Positions 23,355-32,787 of a stretch of 64,000 bases of DNA are shown here, piece after piece; positions within the stretch are counted from its first letter, which is position 1; every line of letters starts with the position of its first letter. This DNA is from Anoxynatronum sibiricum. Its GTDB lineage: Bacteria > Bacillota > Clostridia > Peptostreptococcales > Tindalliaceae. Position numbers and translations under genes: made by a program. Where the stretch lies: the NCBI RefSeq assembly GCF_039414295.1, contig NZ_JBCITM010000018.1:1-64000 (forward strand). The letters are read 5' to 3'. The notes beneath the pieces are model-generated. The model was not told the origin of the DNA and ran no database searches. It saw nothing but the letters and a program-made list of their open reading frames with translations.

Positions 23355-24389
23355 ATGGGGTTTCGATGGCACCACACACATAACAATCAGCTGGAGGAAA
23401 TGAAAAACAGCATCGTTGCGGCGGTACTGGGCATTAGTGTACTGGTGTTCGCCGCAACAGTGATCATTAATCTGATGAATCATCGCCCCTGGGAAAATGT
23501 GGTGTTTCCCCTGGTGGCATCTGTCATCATGGGGGGGATTTACCGCCTCTACCGGCAAAACCGGTATCGCCGTTCCATCAAGACTTTTTTTCTGGCTTTT
23601 CTTTGCTTTCTCTATCTTCCCGTGGCCTGGCTTACTTCTCCCGGTTCATACAGCGCCATGTCTTTTTACGGCATGACCATTCTTTTTATCAGTATCATCG
23701 TGGCCAGCGAGTGGTGGGAGTACTTGTTCCCCCTGGGAACCGCCCTGATCACCGTTCTTCTTCTTGTCTATGAACCCACCCGGCCCCATCAGTACACCCT
23801 GTATGCCGACCCTTCCCTCCGGGCCATTGATCTATCCATCAATTATCTCATTGCCGCCGCCACTTTTTTTGTGGTGATCATGGTGATGAACCGGTCTTTC
23901 ACCAGTGAGCACCAACGTATTTTTGATGCCTCCATTACCGACACGCTGACAGGACTCTACAACCGGCGTTACCTGTATCACTTACTGGGAACCCTTACTA
24001 GTGAAAATGTCGCTCCACACTCAGCCTTTACCCTGCTGATGATGGATCTGAATCATTTTAAAAAAATCAACGACACCTTCGGCCATTCAGAGGGAGATGT
24101 CGTCTTAAAGGCCTTTGGGGAGGTGCTGCGCCAGGCTTCCCGTAAAAGCGACATTGCCATTCGTTATGGTGGTGATGAGTTTATTTTGCTGCTCATGGGC
24201 ACCGCCGATACCGACGCCGCTCAGGTGGAAGAACGGGTTGCCCAGCTTTTTCAGCCCATCTGTGACCAGTACCCTGCCATCGGTCTTTCTGTCAGTTTTG
24301 GCCGGGCGGGCAGCGAAGCGGGAACAGCCGATGAGATTATCAAGCTGGCGGATGACCTGCTTTATCAGCATAAAAGCAGCAGGTCGTAG
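23355..24389 (+). CDS. Membrane diguanylate cyclase, 344 aa
   Basis: Five to six membrane helices fill residues 17-190. A C-terminal GGDEF domain follows (about 200-340), with TDTLTGLYNRR, DLNHFKKINDTFGHSEGD and RYGGDEFILL. The intact YGGDEF motif predicts synthesis of c-di-GMP from two GTP. An RxxD inhibitory site is not obvious. The ATG at 23355 follows GGGAGG at ten bases; an ATG at 23400 follows GGAGGAA but too closely. It stands alone and converges with the ABC exporter operon. Together with the EAL protein at 19688-22468 it forms a local make/break pair for c-di-GMP. Confidence 0.9.
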   Translation: MGFRWHHTHNNQLEEMKNSIVAAVLGISVLVFAATVIINLMNHRPWENVVFPLVASVIMGGIYRLYRQNRYRRSIKTFFLAFLCFLYLPVAWLTSPGSYSAMSFYGMTILFISIIVASEWWEYLFPLGTALITVLLLVYEPTRPHQYTLYADPSLRAIDLSINYLIAAATFFVVIMVMNRSFTSEHQRIFDASITDTLTGLYNRRYLYHLLGTLTSENVAPHSAFTLLMMDLNHFKKINDTFGHSEGDVVLKAFGEVLRQASRKSDIAIRYGGDEFILLLMGTADTDAAQVEERVAQLFQPICDQYPAIGLSVSFGRAGSEAGTADEIIKLADDLLYQHKSSRS

Positions 24390-24466
24390 AGGCCAATGGC
24401 ATTGTCAATGTTATCTTTTCATGCCCGCCTGCCAGCTGGCATCCGTTCCGTACCATGTGATGCGCC

Positions 24467-26197
24467 TTAAGCAATCACCCATTCCTTCGCCTGAATCATG
24501 GAGCGGTACATATGCTCGTAGGTACCCTGCTGTTTCATCAACTCTTCGTGGGAACCCTTCTCCAAAATTTCTCCTTCATCAAAAACAATAATCTGCTCGG
24601 CGTCCTGTATGGTGTGAAGTCGATGGGCGATGACCACCACGGTTTTGTTGCTGGTGAGGGCCCGAATGGCCTGTTGTATTTCGTGCTCGTTGTCGGCATC
24701 CAGAGATGCCGTGGCTTCGTCCAGCAGAATAATGGGAGCATCTTTCAGCAAGGCTCGGGCAATGGAAACCCGCTGCTTTTCACCGCCGGAAAGGGTGCTT
24801 CCCCCTTCGTGAATCACCGTGTTGTAGCCATCAGGCAGGGCCTGTATGAAGGTGTGGCAGTGAGCCAGCCGGGCCGCCCGATACACATCTTCTTCGGTGG
24901 CCCGGGGATTGCCCATGCGAATGTTTTCGTAAATGGTGTCCCGAATCAGATACACATCCTGAAACACCATGCTGATTTGCCCCATGAGGCTGTCGGGAGC
25001 CACTTGGCGAATGTCGGTGCCGCCAATGGTGATGCGGCCTGCCCCTGGGTCCCAGAACCGGGCAATGAGATTCATCACGGTGGATTTTCCACTGCCGCTG
25101 GCACCCACCAGGGCTGTCATTTCATGGCGCCTGGCGGTGAAGGAGATATTTTTCAGCACTTCCTTGTCGTCCCCATAGGCGAAGGTAACACCCTGAAAAT
25201 GAATGTCATGATGGGCCGGCTGAAAATCGTCAATGGTATAGGTCATGGGCTGGGCGTCCACCACCGCCAGCAGCTTGTCAATGGAAAGGGTGTAATACCG
25301 GGTTTCCACATACAGCTGGGAAAAGCCCTTGCCCACTGTGGTGAGGGCCAGGGAAACCACCACCAGCATCACCAGTCGCTGGGCGTCGATGGCTCCGGCG
25401 GCATGCTCCAGATAGCTGAGGTACAGCACCACCGGCAGCGACAGACCAATGAGAATTTGCATGGGGGCAATAAAAGGCACCCCGGCCAGCTCCACCCGAA
25501 TGGATTCCCGCTTCAGTTCATCCACCGACCGGCGCATTTTGGGGAAGCGGCCTCCCAGCATATGGTAGGATTTGAACACTTCAATGCCGGCGGCATATTC
25601 GATGATGCGGGAAAGCATCTGCGCCCGAATGGTTTTGGCTTTTCGGCCTGCAGCCTTCACCCGTTTACCGGCAAAATAGCCCAGTGGAATGCAGGACAGC
25701 AGCAAAATTACCTGAATCAGCCCGATGCGGGGGTACAGGGACACCATCACCACAGAGAGGTACACGCTGAGAATGGCGTGCTTGGCAATGCCGGGAATCA
25801 TGTGGGTGATCAGCTGTTCAAAATCTCTGAGATCGTTGGTCATGATGTTGGTGAGTTCGCCTATGTTGTTCTGGTTGAAGTAGCCCATGTGGAGGGTGCG
25901 CACCTTGTCACCCATGCGAATGCGCAGGTCGGCAATGATCTTGGCTCCTTCCACTTGAAGACCGGTGTAGCCTTTGTTCAACACCAGAAAACGAATCACA
26001 CTGGCGACCACCATGATGAGGGTGTAGTTCCGCAGCTTTTCAAAGGTGACGGCATCTGTCACCAGGTCCAGCAGGGCGAAAAACAGCATGCTATACACAA
26101 AGGCATGGAACACGGCATCCAACAGCACCTGGTATACGTGGGTACGAAACTTTCGATAATGTTCAGGACTTGTCAATCGCTGTACTTTTTTAAGCAC
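24467..26197 (-). CDS. ABC exporter half-transporter, partner B, 576 aa
   Basis: Six membrane helices (residues about 15-300) precede an ATPase domain. GASGSGKST (P-loop), LSGGEKQR (signature), ILLDEATASLD (Walker B) and AHRLHTI are all intact. The GTG at 26197 overlaps the end of the partner gene by eight bases and follows AAGGAGGGGTGCGCA. Together with the gene at 26190-27923 it forms a heterodimeric exporter of the IrtAB/YbtPQ-like type. The substrate is unknown; drug or siderophore-like compounds are the usual guesses. It is the last gene of the operon led by a tetR-type regulator. Confidence 0.9.
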   Translation of the reverse strand: MLKKVQRLTSPEHYRKFRTHVYQVLLDAVFHAFVYSMLFFALLDLVTDAVTFEKLRNYTLIMVVASVIRFLVLNKGYTGLQVEGAKIIADLRIRMGDKVRTLHMGYFNQNNIGELTNIMTNDLRDFEQLITHMIPGIAKHAILSVYLSVVMVSLYPRIGLIQVILLLSCIPLGYFAGKRVKAAGRKAKTIRAQMLSRIIEYAAGIEVFKSYHMLGGRFPKMRRSVDELKRESIRVELAGVPFIAPMQILIGLSLPVVLYLSYLEHAAGAIDAQRLVMLVVVSLALTTVGKGFSQLYVETRYYTLSIDKLLAVVDAQPMTYTIDDFQPAHHDIHFQGVTFAYGDDKEVLKNISFTARRHEMTALVGASGSGKSTVMNLIARFWDPGAGRITIGGTDIRQVAPDSLMGQISMVFQDVYLIRDTIYENIRMGNPRATEEDVYRAARLAHCHTFIQALPDGYNTVIHEGGSTLSGGEKQRVSIARALLKDAPIILLDEATASLDADNEHEIQQAIRALTSNKTVVVIAHRLHTIQDAEQIIVFDEGEILEKGSHEELMKQQGTYEHMYRSMIQAKEWVIA

Positions 26198-27923
26198 TGC
26201 GCACCCCTCCTTCTCCCCTGTGCCACAGGGCGTGGTATTTGCGTCGTTTGGCCAGCAGAAGCTCATGGGTGCCTGTTTCCATTACCCGGCCTTCTTCCAG
26301 CACCACAATTTGATCCACATTTTTAATGGTGTACAGGCGGTGGGCGATGATCACTGCCGTCCGGTTTTTCAGCAGTGTCTGCATGGCTTGCTGAATGCGG
26401 GCCTCGTTGTCGATGTCGGAGTATGAGGTGATTTCATCCAGCACCACAATGGGAGCGTCTTTCAAAAACACCCGGGCGATGGAGATTCGCTGTTTTTCAC
26501 CACCGGAAAGCTTAATGCCGGTGCCTTCCCCCAGCACGGTGTCATACCCCTGCTCCAGCGACATGATGAAGTCGTGAATCTGGGCTTTGCGGGCGGCGGC
26601 TTCCACTTCTTCCCGGCTTTTTTCCATGCCCAGCTTGATGTTGTTGTAAATGGTGTCATTGAGCATGAACACATCCTGAAAAACAAAGGCGGTTTGATCC
26701 ATCAGGGTTTTCACCGGAATCTTTTCAATGGGAATGCCATCAATGGTGATGGCGCCGGGAGGCGCATCGTAAAAACGTCCCAGCAGCAGTCCCAGGGTGG
26801 TTTTACCGGAGCCGGAGGGCCCCACCAGGGCCGCGGAGGAACCGGCGGGAATTTGCAGGTTGACCTGCTGCAGCACGTCTTCTTCCTGGTAGGCAAAGCT
26901 GAGATCGTTGATGACAATGTCCCCCTTCAGCTGGTGTACACCCCCCTGAAGCAGGTCTGCCTGGGGTTCTGTTTCCAGAATGCCTCTGATCTGATCTGCC
27001 CCTGCCAATAGCATGGACAGGTTCATTCCCAGCTCCAGCAGCTTTTTAAAGGACTGGAGAAACACAGATGACAGGAGGAGAAACATCACATACCCGGCAC
27101 TGCTGAGGCTCCCTCTTAGGAAGAGAATGCCCCCGGCGGGAATGGTGAAAATCAGGCCGGAATCAATGAGAATCAGGCTGACGGTGTAATAGGACATGGT
27201 GTCGTAGGTGCAGTTGATCCAGAACTCCAGGTATTTTTTGGTGGTTTCGGTGTATTGGTGAAAAGATCTGGCAGTTAAGTTAAATGCCTTAAAGACGGCA
27301 ATGCCCCGTATGTATTCCACAATGGTGCTGTGCAGCCTTCCCTGCAGGGTGGTGTACTGCCGCATCATTTCCGCTCGTCCCTGGTACATCCACGCTTGGG
27401 TTAAAAAGCTGAAGATGAGGGGCACCAGCAAAAACAGGGCCATGGGCCAGTGGAGGGAGATGAGGTAGACAATCACCACCAGGGGGGTCACCACCGCCTC
27501 TGCCAGGTCTGGCACCTGATGGGCAATGAAGAGCTCCAGTTTCTCCACGTCTTCGTCAATGGCTTTTTTGATGTGGCCGGTGCTGTGCTTGCGGAAAAAC
27601 CCCAGGGGCAGCTTTCCCAGATGGTCCATGGCCTTCACCCTGATTTCGTGGAGAATGGAAAAGGCCGCCATATGGGAAAAGGCCAGGGATAGAATAAGAA
27701 AGACCATGTGGAACACTGCCGCCAGTGCAGTGAAAACCACCAGGCGACCCACTTGGCCATTGGCACCGCCCCCGGCCATGAGGGTTTCCAGTATTTTGTA
27801 AATGAGCATGAAGGGCACCAGATTCATCAGCGCTGTGAGCACGCTGAACACCACCGAGGCATACATTTTGTACTTCTGCCGGCCAGCGTGGGATAAGATA
27901 AAGGATAAGTTGGATGATTTCAT
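26190..27923 (-). CDS. ABC exporter half-transporter, partner A, 577 aa
   Basis: Six membrane helices and a C-terminal ATPase domain with GPSGSGKTT and LSGGEKQR. The Walker B region reads IVVLDEITSYSDID, so the catalytic Glu is present but the D-loop is altered (SYSDID in place of SALDP). The ATG at 27923 overlaps the tetR stop codon in an ATGA pair. The overlapping order tetR-A-B shows a single transcript. Asymmetric D-loops between partners suggest one main ATPase site, as in many heterodimeric exporters. The substrate is not evident. Confidence 0.9.
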   Translation of the reverse strand: MKSSNLSFILSHAGRQKYKMYASVVFSVLTALMNLVPFMLIYKILETLMAGGGANGQVGRLVVFTALAAVFHMVFLILSLAFSHMAAFSILHEIRVKAMDHLGKLPLGFFRKHSTGHIKKAIDEDVEKLELFIAHQVPDLAEAVVTPLVVIVYLISLHWPMALFLLVPLIFSFLTQAWMYQGRAEMMRQYTTLQGRLHSTIVEYIRGIAVFKAFNLTARSFHQYTETTKKYLEFWINCTYDTMSYYTVSLILIDSGLIFTIPAGGILFLRGSLSSAGYVMFLLLSSVFLQSFKKLLELGMNLSMLLAGADQIRGILETEPQADLLQGGVHQLKGDIVINDLSFAYQEEDVLQQVNLQIPAGSSAALVGPSGSGKTTLGLLLGRFYDAPPGAITIDGIPIEKIPVKTLMDQTAFVFQDVFMLNDTIYNNIKLGMEKSREEVEAAARKAQIHDFIMSLEQGYDTVLGEGTGIKLSGGEKQRISIARVFLKDAPIVVLDEITSYSDIDNEARIQQAMQTLLKNRTAVIIAHRLYTIKNVDQIVVLEEGRVMETGTHELLLAKRRKYHALWHRGEGGVRSA

Positions 27924-28555
27924 AAGTCGCTCCTTTCATCACTTGCTGTGGTGACAGCTGATTCTAATCCAGAAAACAATACCTGCAGCTGCTGTCTAAT
28001 AAGCTGACGCACCACCTCCCGGCGCTCAGAAAGCAGTTCTGGGTGGGGCAGCAGGTTTTGAAACAGGGTAAAGCCATTGATGGTGCGGCTGATAAAGCAA
28101 AGCTGCGGATATTCCCGGGGGTCCCCCTGAATCCCCAGCCGGTGGCACAGCCCCTTTAAAAAATAATCCTCCAGCTTGAGAAACACCGCTTCCATTTCCG
28201 GGTCATGTGCCATTTGCGCCATGAAGATGGCGAAGAGCTTTCGATCGGGAGTGGTGGTGCACATTTTTTCCACAATGGTATCCAGCATCAGCTCTTGTTG
28301 TTCCTCGGGGGTCACCTCCTTTTCAAAAATGCCTTGTTCGATATTGATGGCCAGGTAGGTTTCGTTATGGAACCAAAGAATGTCAAAAAGGATATCTTTG
28401 GTGCGGCTGTAATAGTGGTACATGCCCCCCTTCGAAAGACTGGTTCTGGCAATGATGTCTTCCATGGTGGCTTTTTCGTATCCTTTTTCCAGAAAAACCC
28501 CTTTGGCCGCCTGCCAGATTTCTTTTTTGCGTTCTTCACTGCTTTTTCGCGGCAT
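27920..28555 (-). CDS. TetR/AcrR family repressor, 211 aa
   Basis: The N terminus has a TetR helix-turn-helix: KEIWQAAKGVFLEKGYEKAT, MEDIIARTSLSKGGMYHYYS. The C-terminal ligand domain is helical and unassigned. The ATG at 28555 follows AAAGGAGGGG; a longer frame upstream would read through the operator. A perfect palindrome (28597-28626) sits 42 bases before the start and inside the transcript from the promoter at 28677-28705. It therefore most likely represses its own operon and the two exporter genes, with relief by an exported compound. Confidence 0.92.
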   Translation of the reverse strand: MPRKSSEERKKEIWQAAKGVFLEKGYEKATMEDIIARTSLSKGGMYHYYSRTKDILFDILWFHNETYLAINIEQGIFEKEVTPEEQQELMLDTIVEKMCTTTPDRKLFAIFMAQMAHDPEMEAVFLKLEDYFLKGLCHRLGIQGDPREYPQLCFISRTINGFTLFQNLLPHPELLSERREVVRQLIRQQLQVLFSGLESAVTTASDERSDL

Positions 28556-28596
28556 TGAACCCCTCCTTTTCTGCTTTTGGCCTGCCAACGGGCGGT

Positions 28597-28626
28597 GCTT
28601 AAACCGACGCATGCGTCGGTTTAAGC
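28597..28626. promoter_or_regulatory. Perfect 30-base palindrome, probable TetR operator
   Basis: The left arm GCTTAAACCGACGCA is matched exactly by its reverse complement. The CCGAC...GTCGG core resembles TetR-family operators. It lies between the promoter and the repressor start. Confidence 0.8.
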
Positions 28627-28658
28627 TTAAATAAAAAGGCCTTTCGGCTGCTGGTTTG

Positions 28659-28681
28659 AGAATGAATCTCATGTTCATTCT
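28659..28681. promoter_or_regulatory. Second dyad overlapping the -10 of the tetR operon
   Basis: AGAATGAA (28659-28666) and TTCATTCT (28674-28681) are inverted around seven bases and cover the -10 box. It could be a second operator or an iron-type regulator site. No further evidence. Confidence 0.4.
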
Positions 28682-28705
28682 ATTTCCTCTTTTGATGGTT
28701 GTCAA
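28677..28705 (-). promoter_or_regulatory. Sigma-A promoter of the tetR-exporter operon
   Basis: TTGACA (-35, 28700-28705) and TAGAAT (-10, 28677-28682) on the minus strand, spaced 17 bases. Confidence 0.8.
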
Positions 28706-29152
28706 TCTTTTTTTCCTGCCCCTGATAGCAGCTACGAGTCTCCTTCGGCAGATTACTCTTCCAGCGATCCATCTCCCGTATTTTTTCAGTCTATTCAGTT
28801 ATTTGGTTTTAATCGACACTCATGTTTCGTTTTAGGTCGTACTCGTCAGCTACTCTTCCACTTCTCTTTCATGATCTAATCTTGAATGCCACATTCTTTT
28901 TGGTGATTTTTAAAAATATGATTGAAAATTCGATATGATGCTTCTGATACTGTATCAACAGTGCTATACAGCTTTTTTTATGCCTGTGCTTGAATTGCAC
29001 CCGATTCAAAATATTGTTGATTCTGCACACAATTTTTTCATTTCGGATAATTCCGGGAATATTTTCCACTCTTTACAACCATCTCTTTTGGGATTACTGT
29101 TGAAGTGTTAAGCTGTCAGAAGATTTTAACTCATTTAAAGGAGGCATCATCA
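28706..29152. other. AT-rich divergent intergenic region
   Basis: About 450 bases upstream of the AGCS carrier. No gene, riboswitch or sigma-54 promoter is recognisable. A run of seven T follows GCTATACAGC near 28970. Confidence 0.5.
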
Positions 29153-30601
29153 ATGGAATTCTTGGAAAAGTTGGTTGGGTGGTTGTGGGGCCTACCCCTC
29201 ATCGTCACGATTCTCGGCACAGGGATTTATTTCACAGTGGCAACCGGTTTTTTTCAATTTCTCAAGTTTGGACACATCTGGCAGCAAACCTTCGGAAAGC
29301 TGTTGAAGCGACATGAAGGCGAAGGAACAGATGGACTTTTATCTCCTTTTGAAGCGGTATCCACCGCCATCGGCGGTTCAGTGGGCGTAGGGAACATAGG
29401 CGGCGTCGCCACTGCCATTGCTGTTGGAGGCCCTGGCGCTGTTTTTTGGATGTGGATCGCCGCACTGGTGGGCATGGTCATTAAAATGGCGGAAGTCACC
29501 CTGGCCGTTTACTACCGCTCCAAGGATGAAGTGGGCAACCCTTACGGCGGCCCCACTTTCTATATGGAAAAAGGCCTGGGTATTGAAAAACATTTCAAGG
29601 GCTGGCCTATTCTTGCCTTCATCTTCGGCGCCGGCATTTTTTCCACCTTTTTCATCACCATGCAAAACTACACCGTTTCTGAAGCCGTCGGAAACACCTT
29701 CGGCATTCCCCTGCTGGCGGTTTCAGTCGCCTACATTGCCCTGGTGTATCTGATCATCAGCGGCGGCATTCCCAGCCTGGGCAAGGTGGCAGGCCGGCTG
29801 GTGCCTTTCATGACAGTCTTTTATGTTCTCGCGGGCCTCTTTATCATCATTAAAGACATTGCCAACCTTCCTGGCGCTCTGGCTCAAATTGTCACCGGCG
29901 CCTTCACCGGTACCGCCGCCGTGGGCGGCTTTGCCGGGGCTGCCATGGCCAGGGCCATTCAGATGGGCATGGCCAGAAGCGTCTATTCCAATGAGGCCGG
30001 CTGGGGTACTTCTCCCATGATCCATTCCACCGCCCGCACCGACCACCCGGTTCGTCAGGGATTGTGGGGCGCCTTCGAGGTATTCGTAGATACCATCATT
30101 GTATGTACCATCACTTCGCTGGTAATCGTTATGACCGGTGCATGGACATCCGGCGCTTCCGGTGCCACCCTGACCCTTACAGCATTTGAGATGGAAATTG
30201 GCACCCTGGGCCGTTATCTCATTGCGGTTTCCGTCTTCCTGTTTGGTCTCACCACCACCACCGGCTGGTATGCTTACTACGAGATTCTGCTGCGCCACCT
30301 GTTCCGTAACAATGTGAGCGCCAAGGACAACATCCTGAAGATCTACCGCTGGACTTATCCGGTTCCCGGTATTATCATGGTGTTGTTGGCAGTTTACGGC
30401 GAGCTTCCCGGCGCCACCCTCTGGCTGTTTGCTGATTTAACCTCAGCCATTCCCACCTTTATCAACGTGCTGGTGATCCTCGTACTCAGCCCCACTTTCA
30501 TTCATCTGGTGAAGGATTACCGGGGCCGACACCTGGGTGATGGTGATTTTGACCGCAACTTCCACGTTTTTTATGAAGATGACCCGGCCAAACGTTCTTA
30601 A
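29153..30601 (+). CDS. Alanine/glycine:cation symporter (AGCS family), 482 aa
   Basis: This membrane protein of about 11 helices has the AGCS signature blocks: SPFEAVSTAIGGSVGVGNIGG, AVGGPGAVFWMW, YGGPTFYMEKGLG and YSNEAGWGTSPMIHSTA. The family carries small amino acids with sodium or protons; alanine or glycine is most usual. The ATG at 29153 follows AAAGGAGGCATCATCA; an earlier in-frame ATG at 29105 lacks a site. It lies 149 bases before an amidohydrolase gene, with a hairpin between. The two may be related by function (uptake of an N-acyl or amino-acid product), which is inference. Confidence 0.93.
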   Translation: MEFLEKLVGWLWGLPLIVTILGTGIYFTVATGFFQFLKFGHIWQQTFGKLLKRHEGEGTDGLLSPFEAVSTAIGGSVGVGNIGGVATAIAVGGPGAVFWMWIAALVGMVIKMAEVTLAVYYRSKDEVGNPYGGPTFYMEKGLGIEKHFKGWPILAFIFGAGIFSTFFITMQNYTVSEAVGNTFGIPLLAVSVAYIALVYLIISGGIPSLGKVAGRLVPFMTVFYVLAGLFIIIKDIANLPGALAQIVTGAFTGTAAVGGFAGAAMARAIQMGMARSVYSNEAGWGTSPMIHSTARTDHPVRQGLWGAFEVFVDTIIVCTITSLVIVMTGAWTSGASGATLTLTAFEMEIGTLGRYLIAVSVFLFGLTTTTGWYAYYEILLRHLFRNNVSAKDNILKIYRWTYPVPGIIMVLLAVYGELPGATLWLFADLTSAIPTFINVLVILVLSPTFIHLVKDYRGRHLGDGDFDRNFHVFYEDDPAKRS

Positions 30602-30689
30602 CACCATTCCATAAACATTCCATTCCGACGCTTTGATGCTGTCAAGGTGCATCATCAGAATGCTCTGACTCACCATTCGTATTGTCAAT

Positions 30690-30731
30690 GCGGCCAGAAG
30701 GGTTCAACACGTCTGGCCGCTCTCATTTATT
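30690..30731 (+). terminator. Hairpin between the carrier and the amidohydrolase
   Basis: GCGGCCAGA (30690-30698) pairs with TCTGGCCGC (30712-30720), followed by TCTCATTTATT. The T-run is imperfect, so partial read-through is possible. Confidence 0.6.
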
Positions 30732-30750
30732 ATTTACAGGAGGTGTTTTC

Positions 30751-32367
30751 ATGGACTTGCTATTGATCAACGGACGCATTCATACCATGAACCCCCGGCA
30801 GCCACAGGTGGAAGCACTGGGGATTCGCGGGCAGCGCATCGCCGCCCTGGGCAGCACAGCAGCACTTCTGGCTGAAAAAACCAGCCAGACCCAGGTAATT
30901 GATCTGAAGGGTCAGGCAGTTTTTCCCGGTTTCAATGACAGCCACATGCACCTGCTCAGCTACGGCTATTCCCTCACCATGGCCAACCTTGCCGGCACCG
31001 ATTCCCTGAACGCCCTGCTGAACCGGGTGCGGGATTTCATGGATCAGCAGGTGATTTCTCCCGGCACTTGGGTGCGGGGCCGGGGATGGAATCAGGATCA
31101 TTTTTCCGACGAGAAGGTCTTTCCCACCCGTTACGACCTTGACCACATTTCTACCCAGCACCCCATTTGCCTCACCCGCACCTGCGGGCATGTGCTGGTG
31201 GTGAACTCCAAAGCCCTGGAAATTCTGGGCATCACCCGGGAAACGCCCCAGTTTTCAGGCGGCCACTTTGATGTGGATGCCAACGGAGAACCTCTGGGGA
31301 TTTTTCGGGAAGACGCCATGCGGGTGGTGTACAATGCCATTCCCGCTCCCTCCATGGAAGAAATCAAGGCCATGCTTGTGACGGCCTCCAAAGCACTGAA
31401 TGCCTGCGGCATCACCTCGGTGGGCAGTGATGACTTTGAAGCCCTTCCCCAAAGCGACTATGAAAAAGTGATTGCCGCTTACCAAGAACTGGCAGCCGAC
31501 GGCCAGTGCACTCTTCGGGTGTATGAGCAGTGCCTGCTTTCCGAGAAAAGCCGACTGCAAGGTTTCATCGACAAGGGTTATGTCACCGGTTGGGGAGACG
31601 CTTATTTTAAAATAGGCCCGTTGAAACTGCTCATTGACGGCTCTCTGGGAGCGCGAACCGCAGCACTTCACCAGCCCTATAGCGACGACCCCGACAACCG
31701 GGGCATTACCACCGCCAGCCAGGAAACCCTGAATGAACTGGTGGCCATGGCCCATGATGCCGGCTTTCAGACAGCCATTCACGGCATCGGCGACCGGGGC
31801 ATGTCAATGGCCTTCGAAGCCATCGAAAAAGCTCTCACGGAGAATCCCCGGGCCGACCACCGTCACGGCATTGTGCATGCCCAGATCACCAACGAAACCC
31901 TGCTGGATCAGTTTGTTTCTCTGAAGGCTTTGGCTTATATTCAACCGATTTTTCTGGATTATGACTGGACCATCGTGCGGGACCGGGTGGGAGAAGAACG
32001 GGAACAGACCTCCTACAACTGGAAGGAAATGGTGCGCCGGGGCATCCATGCGCCCTGCGGCTCCGACGCCCCCGTGGAAACCTTCAATGTGATACAGGGA
32101 ATTTACGAAGCTGTCACACGAAAAGACCTGCAGGGAAACCCGGCAGGCGGATGGCTGCCCCAACAGGCGTTGACACCTCAAGAGGCTGTTTATGGCTATA
32201 CCATGGAAGGGGCCTTCGCCACCTTCGAGGAGTCTGAAAAGGGCTCTTTGGAGGTGGGCAAACTGGCAGACATGGCAGTGGTTGACCAAGATCCCTTTGA
32301 AGTGGCCCCCGACGAAATCAAGGACATTCAGGTGGTCATGACCATTTTTGACGGCAGGGTATTGTAA
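30751..32367 (+). CDS. Amidohydrolase (YtcJ-like, amidohydrolase 3 family), 538 aa
   Basis: The protein starts MDLLLINGRIHTMNP and has the metal-dependent hydrolase landmarks of the YtcJ group: PGFNDSHMHLLSYG (first HxH), IDGSLGARTAAL, AIHGIGDRGM (His) and GSDAPVETFNVI (Asp). The family hydrolyses amides or carbamates, but specificities of YtcJ-like members are mostly unknown. No signal peptide is seen, so it is cytosolic. The ATG at 30751 follows AGGAGGTGTTTTC. A duplicated terminator-like hairpin and a repeat element follow the stop. Confidence 0.9.
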   Translation: MDLLLINGRIHTMNPRQPQVEALGIRGQRIAALGSTAALLAEKTSQTQVIDLKGQAVFPGFNDSHMHLLSYGYSLTMANLAGTDSLNALLNRVRDFMDQQVISPGTWVRGRGWNQDHFSDEKVFPTRYDLDHISTQHPICLTRTCGHVLVVNSKALEILGITRETPQFSGGHFDVDANGEPLGIFREDAMRVVYNAIPAPSMEEIKAMLVTASKALNACGITSVGSDDFEALPQSDYEKVIAAYQELAADGQCTLRVYEQCLLSEKSRLQGFIDKGYVTGWGDAYFKIGPLKLLIDGSLGARTAALHQPYSDDPDNRGITTASQETLNELVAMAHDAGFQTAIHGIGDRGMSMAFEAIEKALTENPRADHRHGIVHAQITNETLLDQFVSLKALAYIQPIFLDYDWTIVRDRVGEEREQTSYNWKEMVRRGIHAPCGSDAPVETFNVIQGIYEAVTRKDLQGNPAGGWLPQQALTPQEAVYGYTMEGAFATFEESEKGSLEVGKLADMAVVDQDPFEVAPDEIKDIQVVMTIFDGRVL

Positions 32368-32373
32368 TGAAAA

Positions 32374-32397
32374 GGAGGCGCCCTTATGGGTACCTCC
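32374..32397 (+). terminator. First hairpin after the amidohydrolase (left copy)
   Basis: GGAGGCGCCC and GGGTACCTCC are separated by TTAT. No T-run follows. It resembles the true terminator at 32608 with a few changes, and the two flank the repeat element at 32398-32607. Confidence 0.55.
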
Positions 32398-32607
32398 TGA
32401 AGTTGAAGACAAAGGGATTTAGCCAGGGTAGCTGACTCCAATCTTGTGTGTTTTTAGTCGAAAGTCTCGAAAACAGCGCCTGAACTCGCTGCGCTCAAAC
32501 AGCAGGCGCTGGCGGTTTTCTCATCTTTTCGAAAAAACACTGACAAGATTTCCAAGGCTCCCCTTTACCAAATCCCTTGTCTTCATCATATTTTGTCTAC
32601 AGTCTGA
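32398..32607. repeat. 210-bp palindromic repeat element between two similar hairpins
   Basis: The left arm (32399-32442) is an inverted, diverged copy of the right arm. The reverse complement of the left arm contains ATTGGAGTCAGCT and AAATCCCTTTGTCTTCA. The right arm (32563-32607) reads CCTTTACCAAATCCCTTGTC and ends CTACAGTCTGA. The centre holds a perfect CAGCGCCTG/CAGGCGCTG stem (32474-32482, 32503-32511). The right arm recurs at 42076-42120, again between two copies of one hairpin. It looks like a small non-coding mobile repeat. Confidence 0.65.
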
Positions 32608-32640
32608 GGAGGCACCCCAACGGGTGCCTCCTTCTCTTAT
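32608..32640 (+). terminator. Terminator after the amidohydrolase (right copy)
   Basis: GGAGGCACCC and GGGTGCCTCC around CAAC (32608-32631), followed by TTCTCTTAT. Confidence 0.75.
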
Positions 32641-32787
32641 GCTGCCGCTTCAGCCCCTGTCAGTTCAACCGCCCACGGCTTTTCTTTGTTGGACAGATAT
32701 GAAGCTATCGTGTATTCTAAGGTAGTGAGCCTGTCTCACAAGATTCAGCCAATACATCCCTACTTAAGGGCCGCAGGGAGTGATCCG

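Noticed and set aside
24512..26326. A 604-codon open frame on the plus strand
   Set aside because: It is antisense to the ABC exporter gene, with Gly/His/Val-rich composition and no family motif.
28706..29152. Sigma-54 promoter or glycine riboswitch before the AGCS carrier
   Set aside because: No GG-N10-GC element with the right context and no glycine aptamer core were found.
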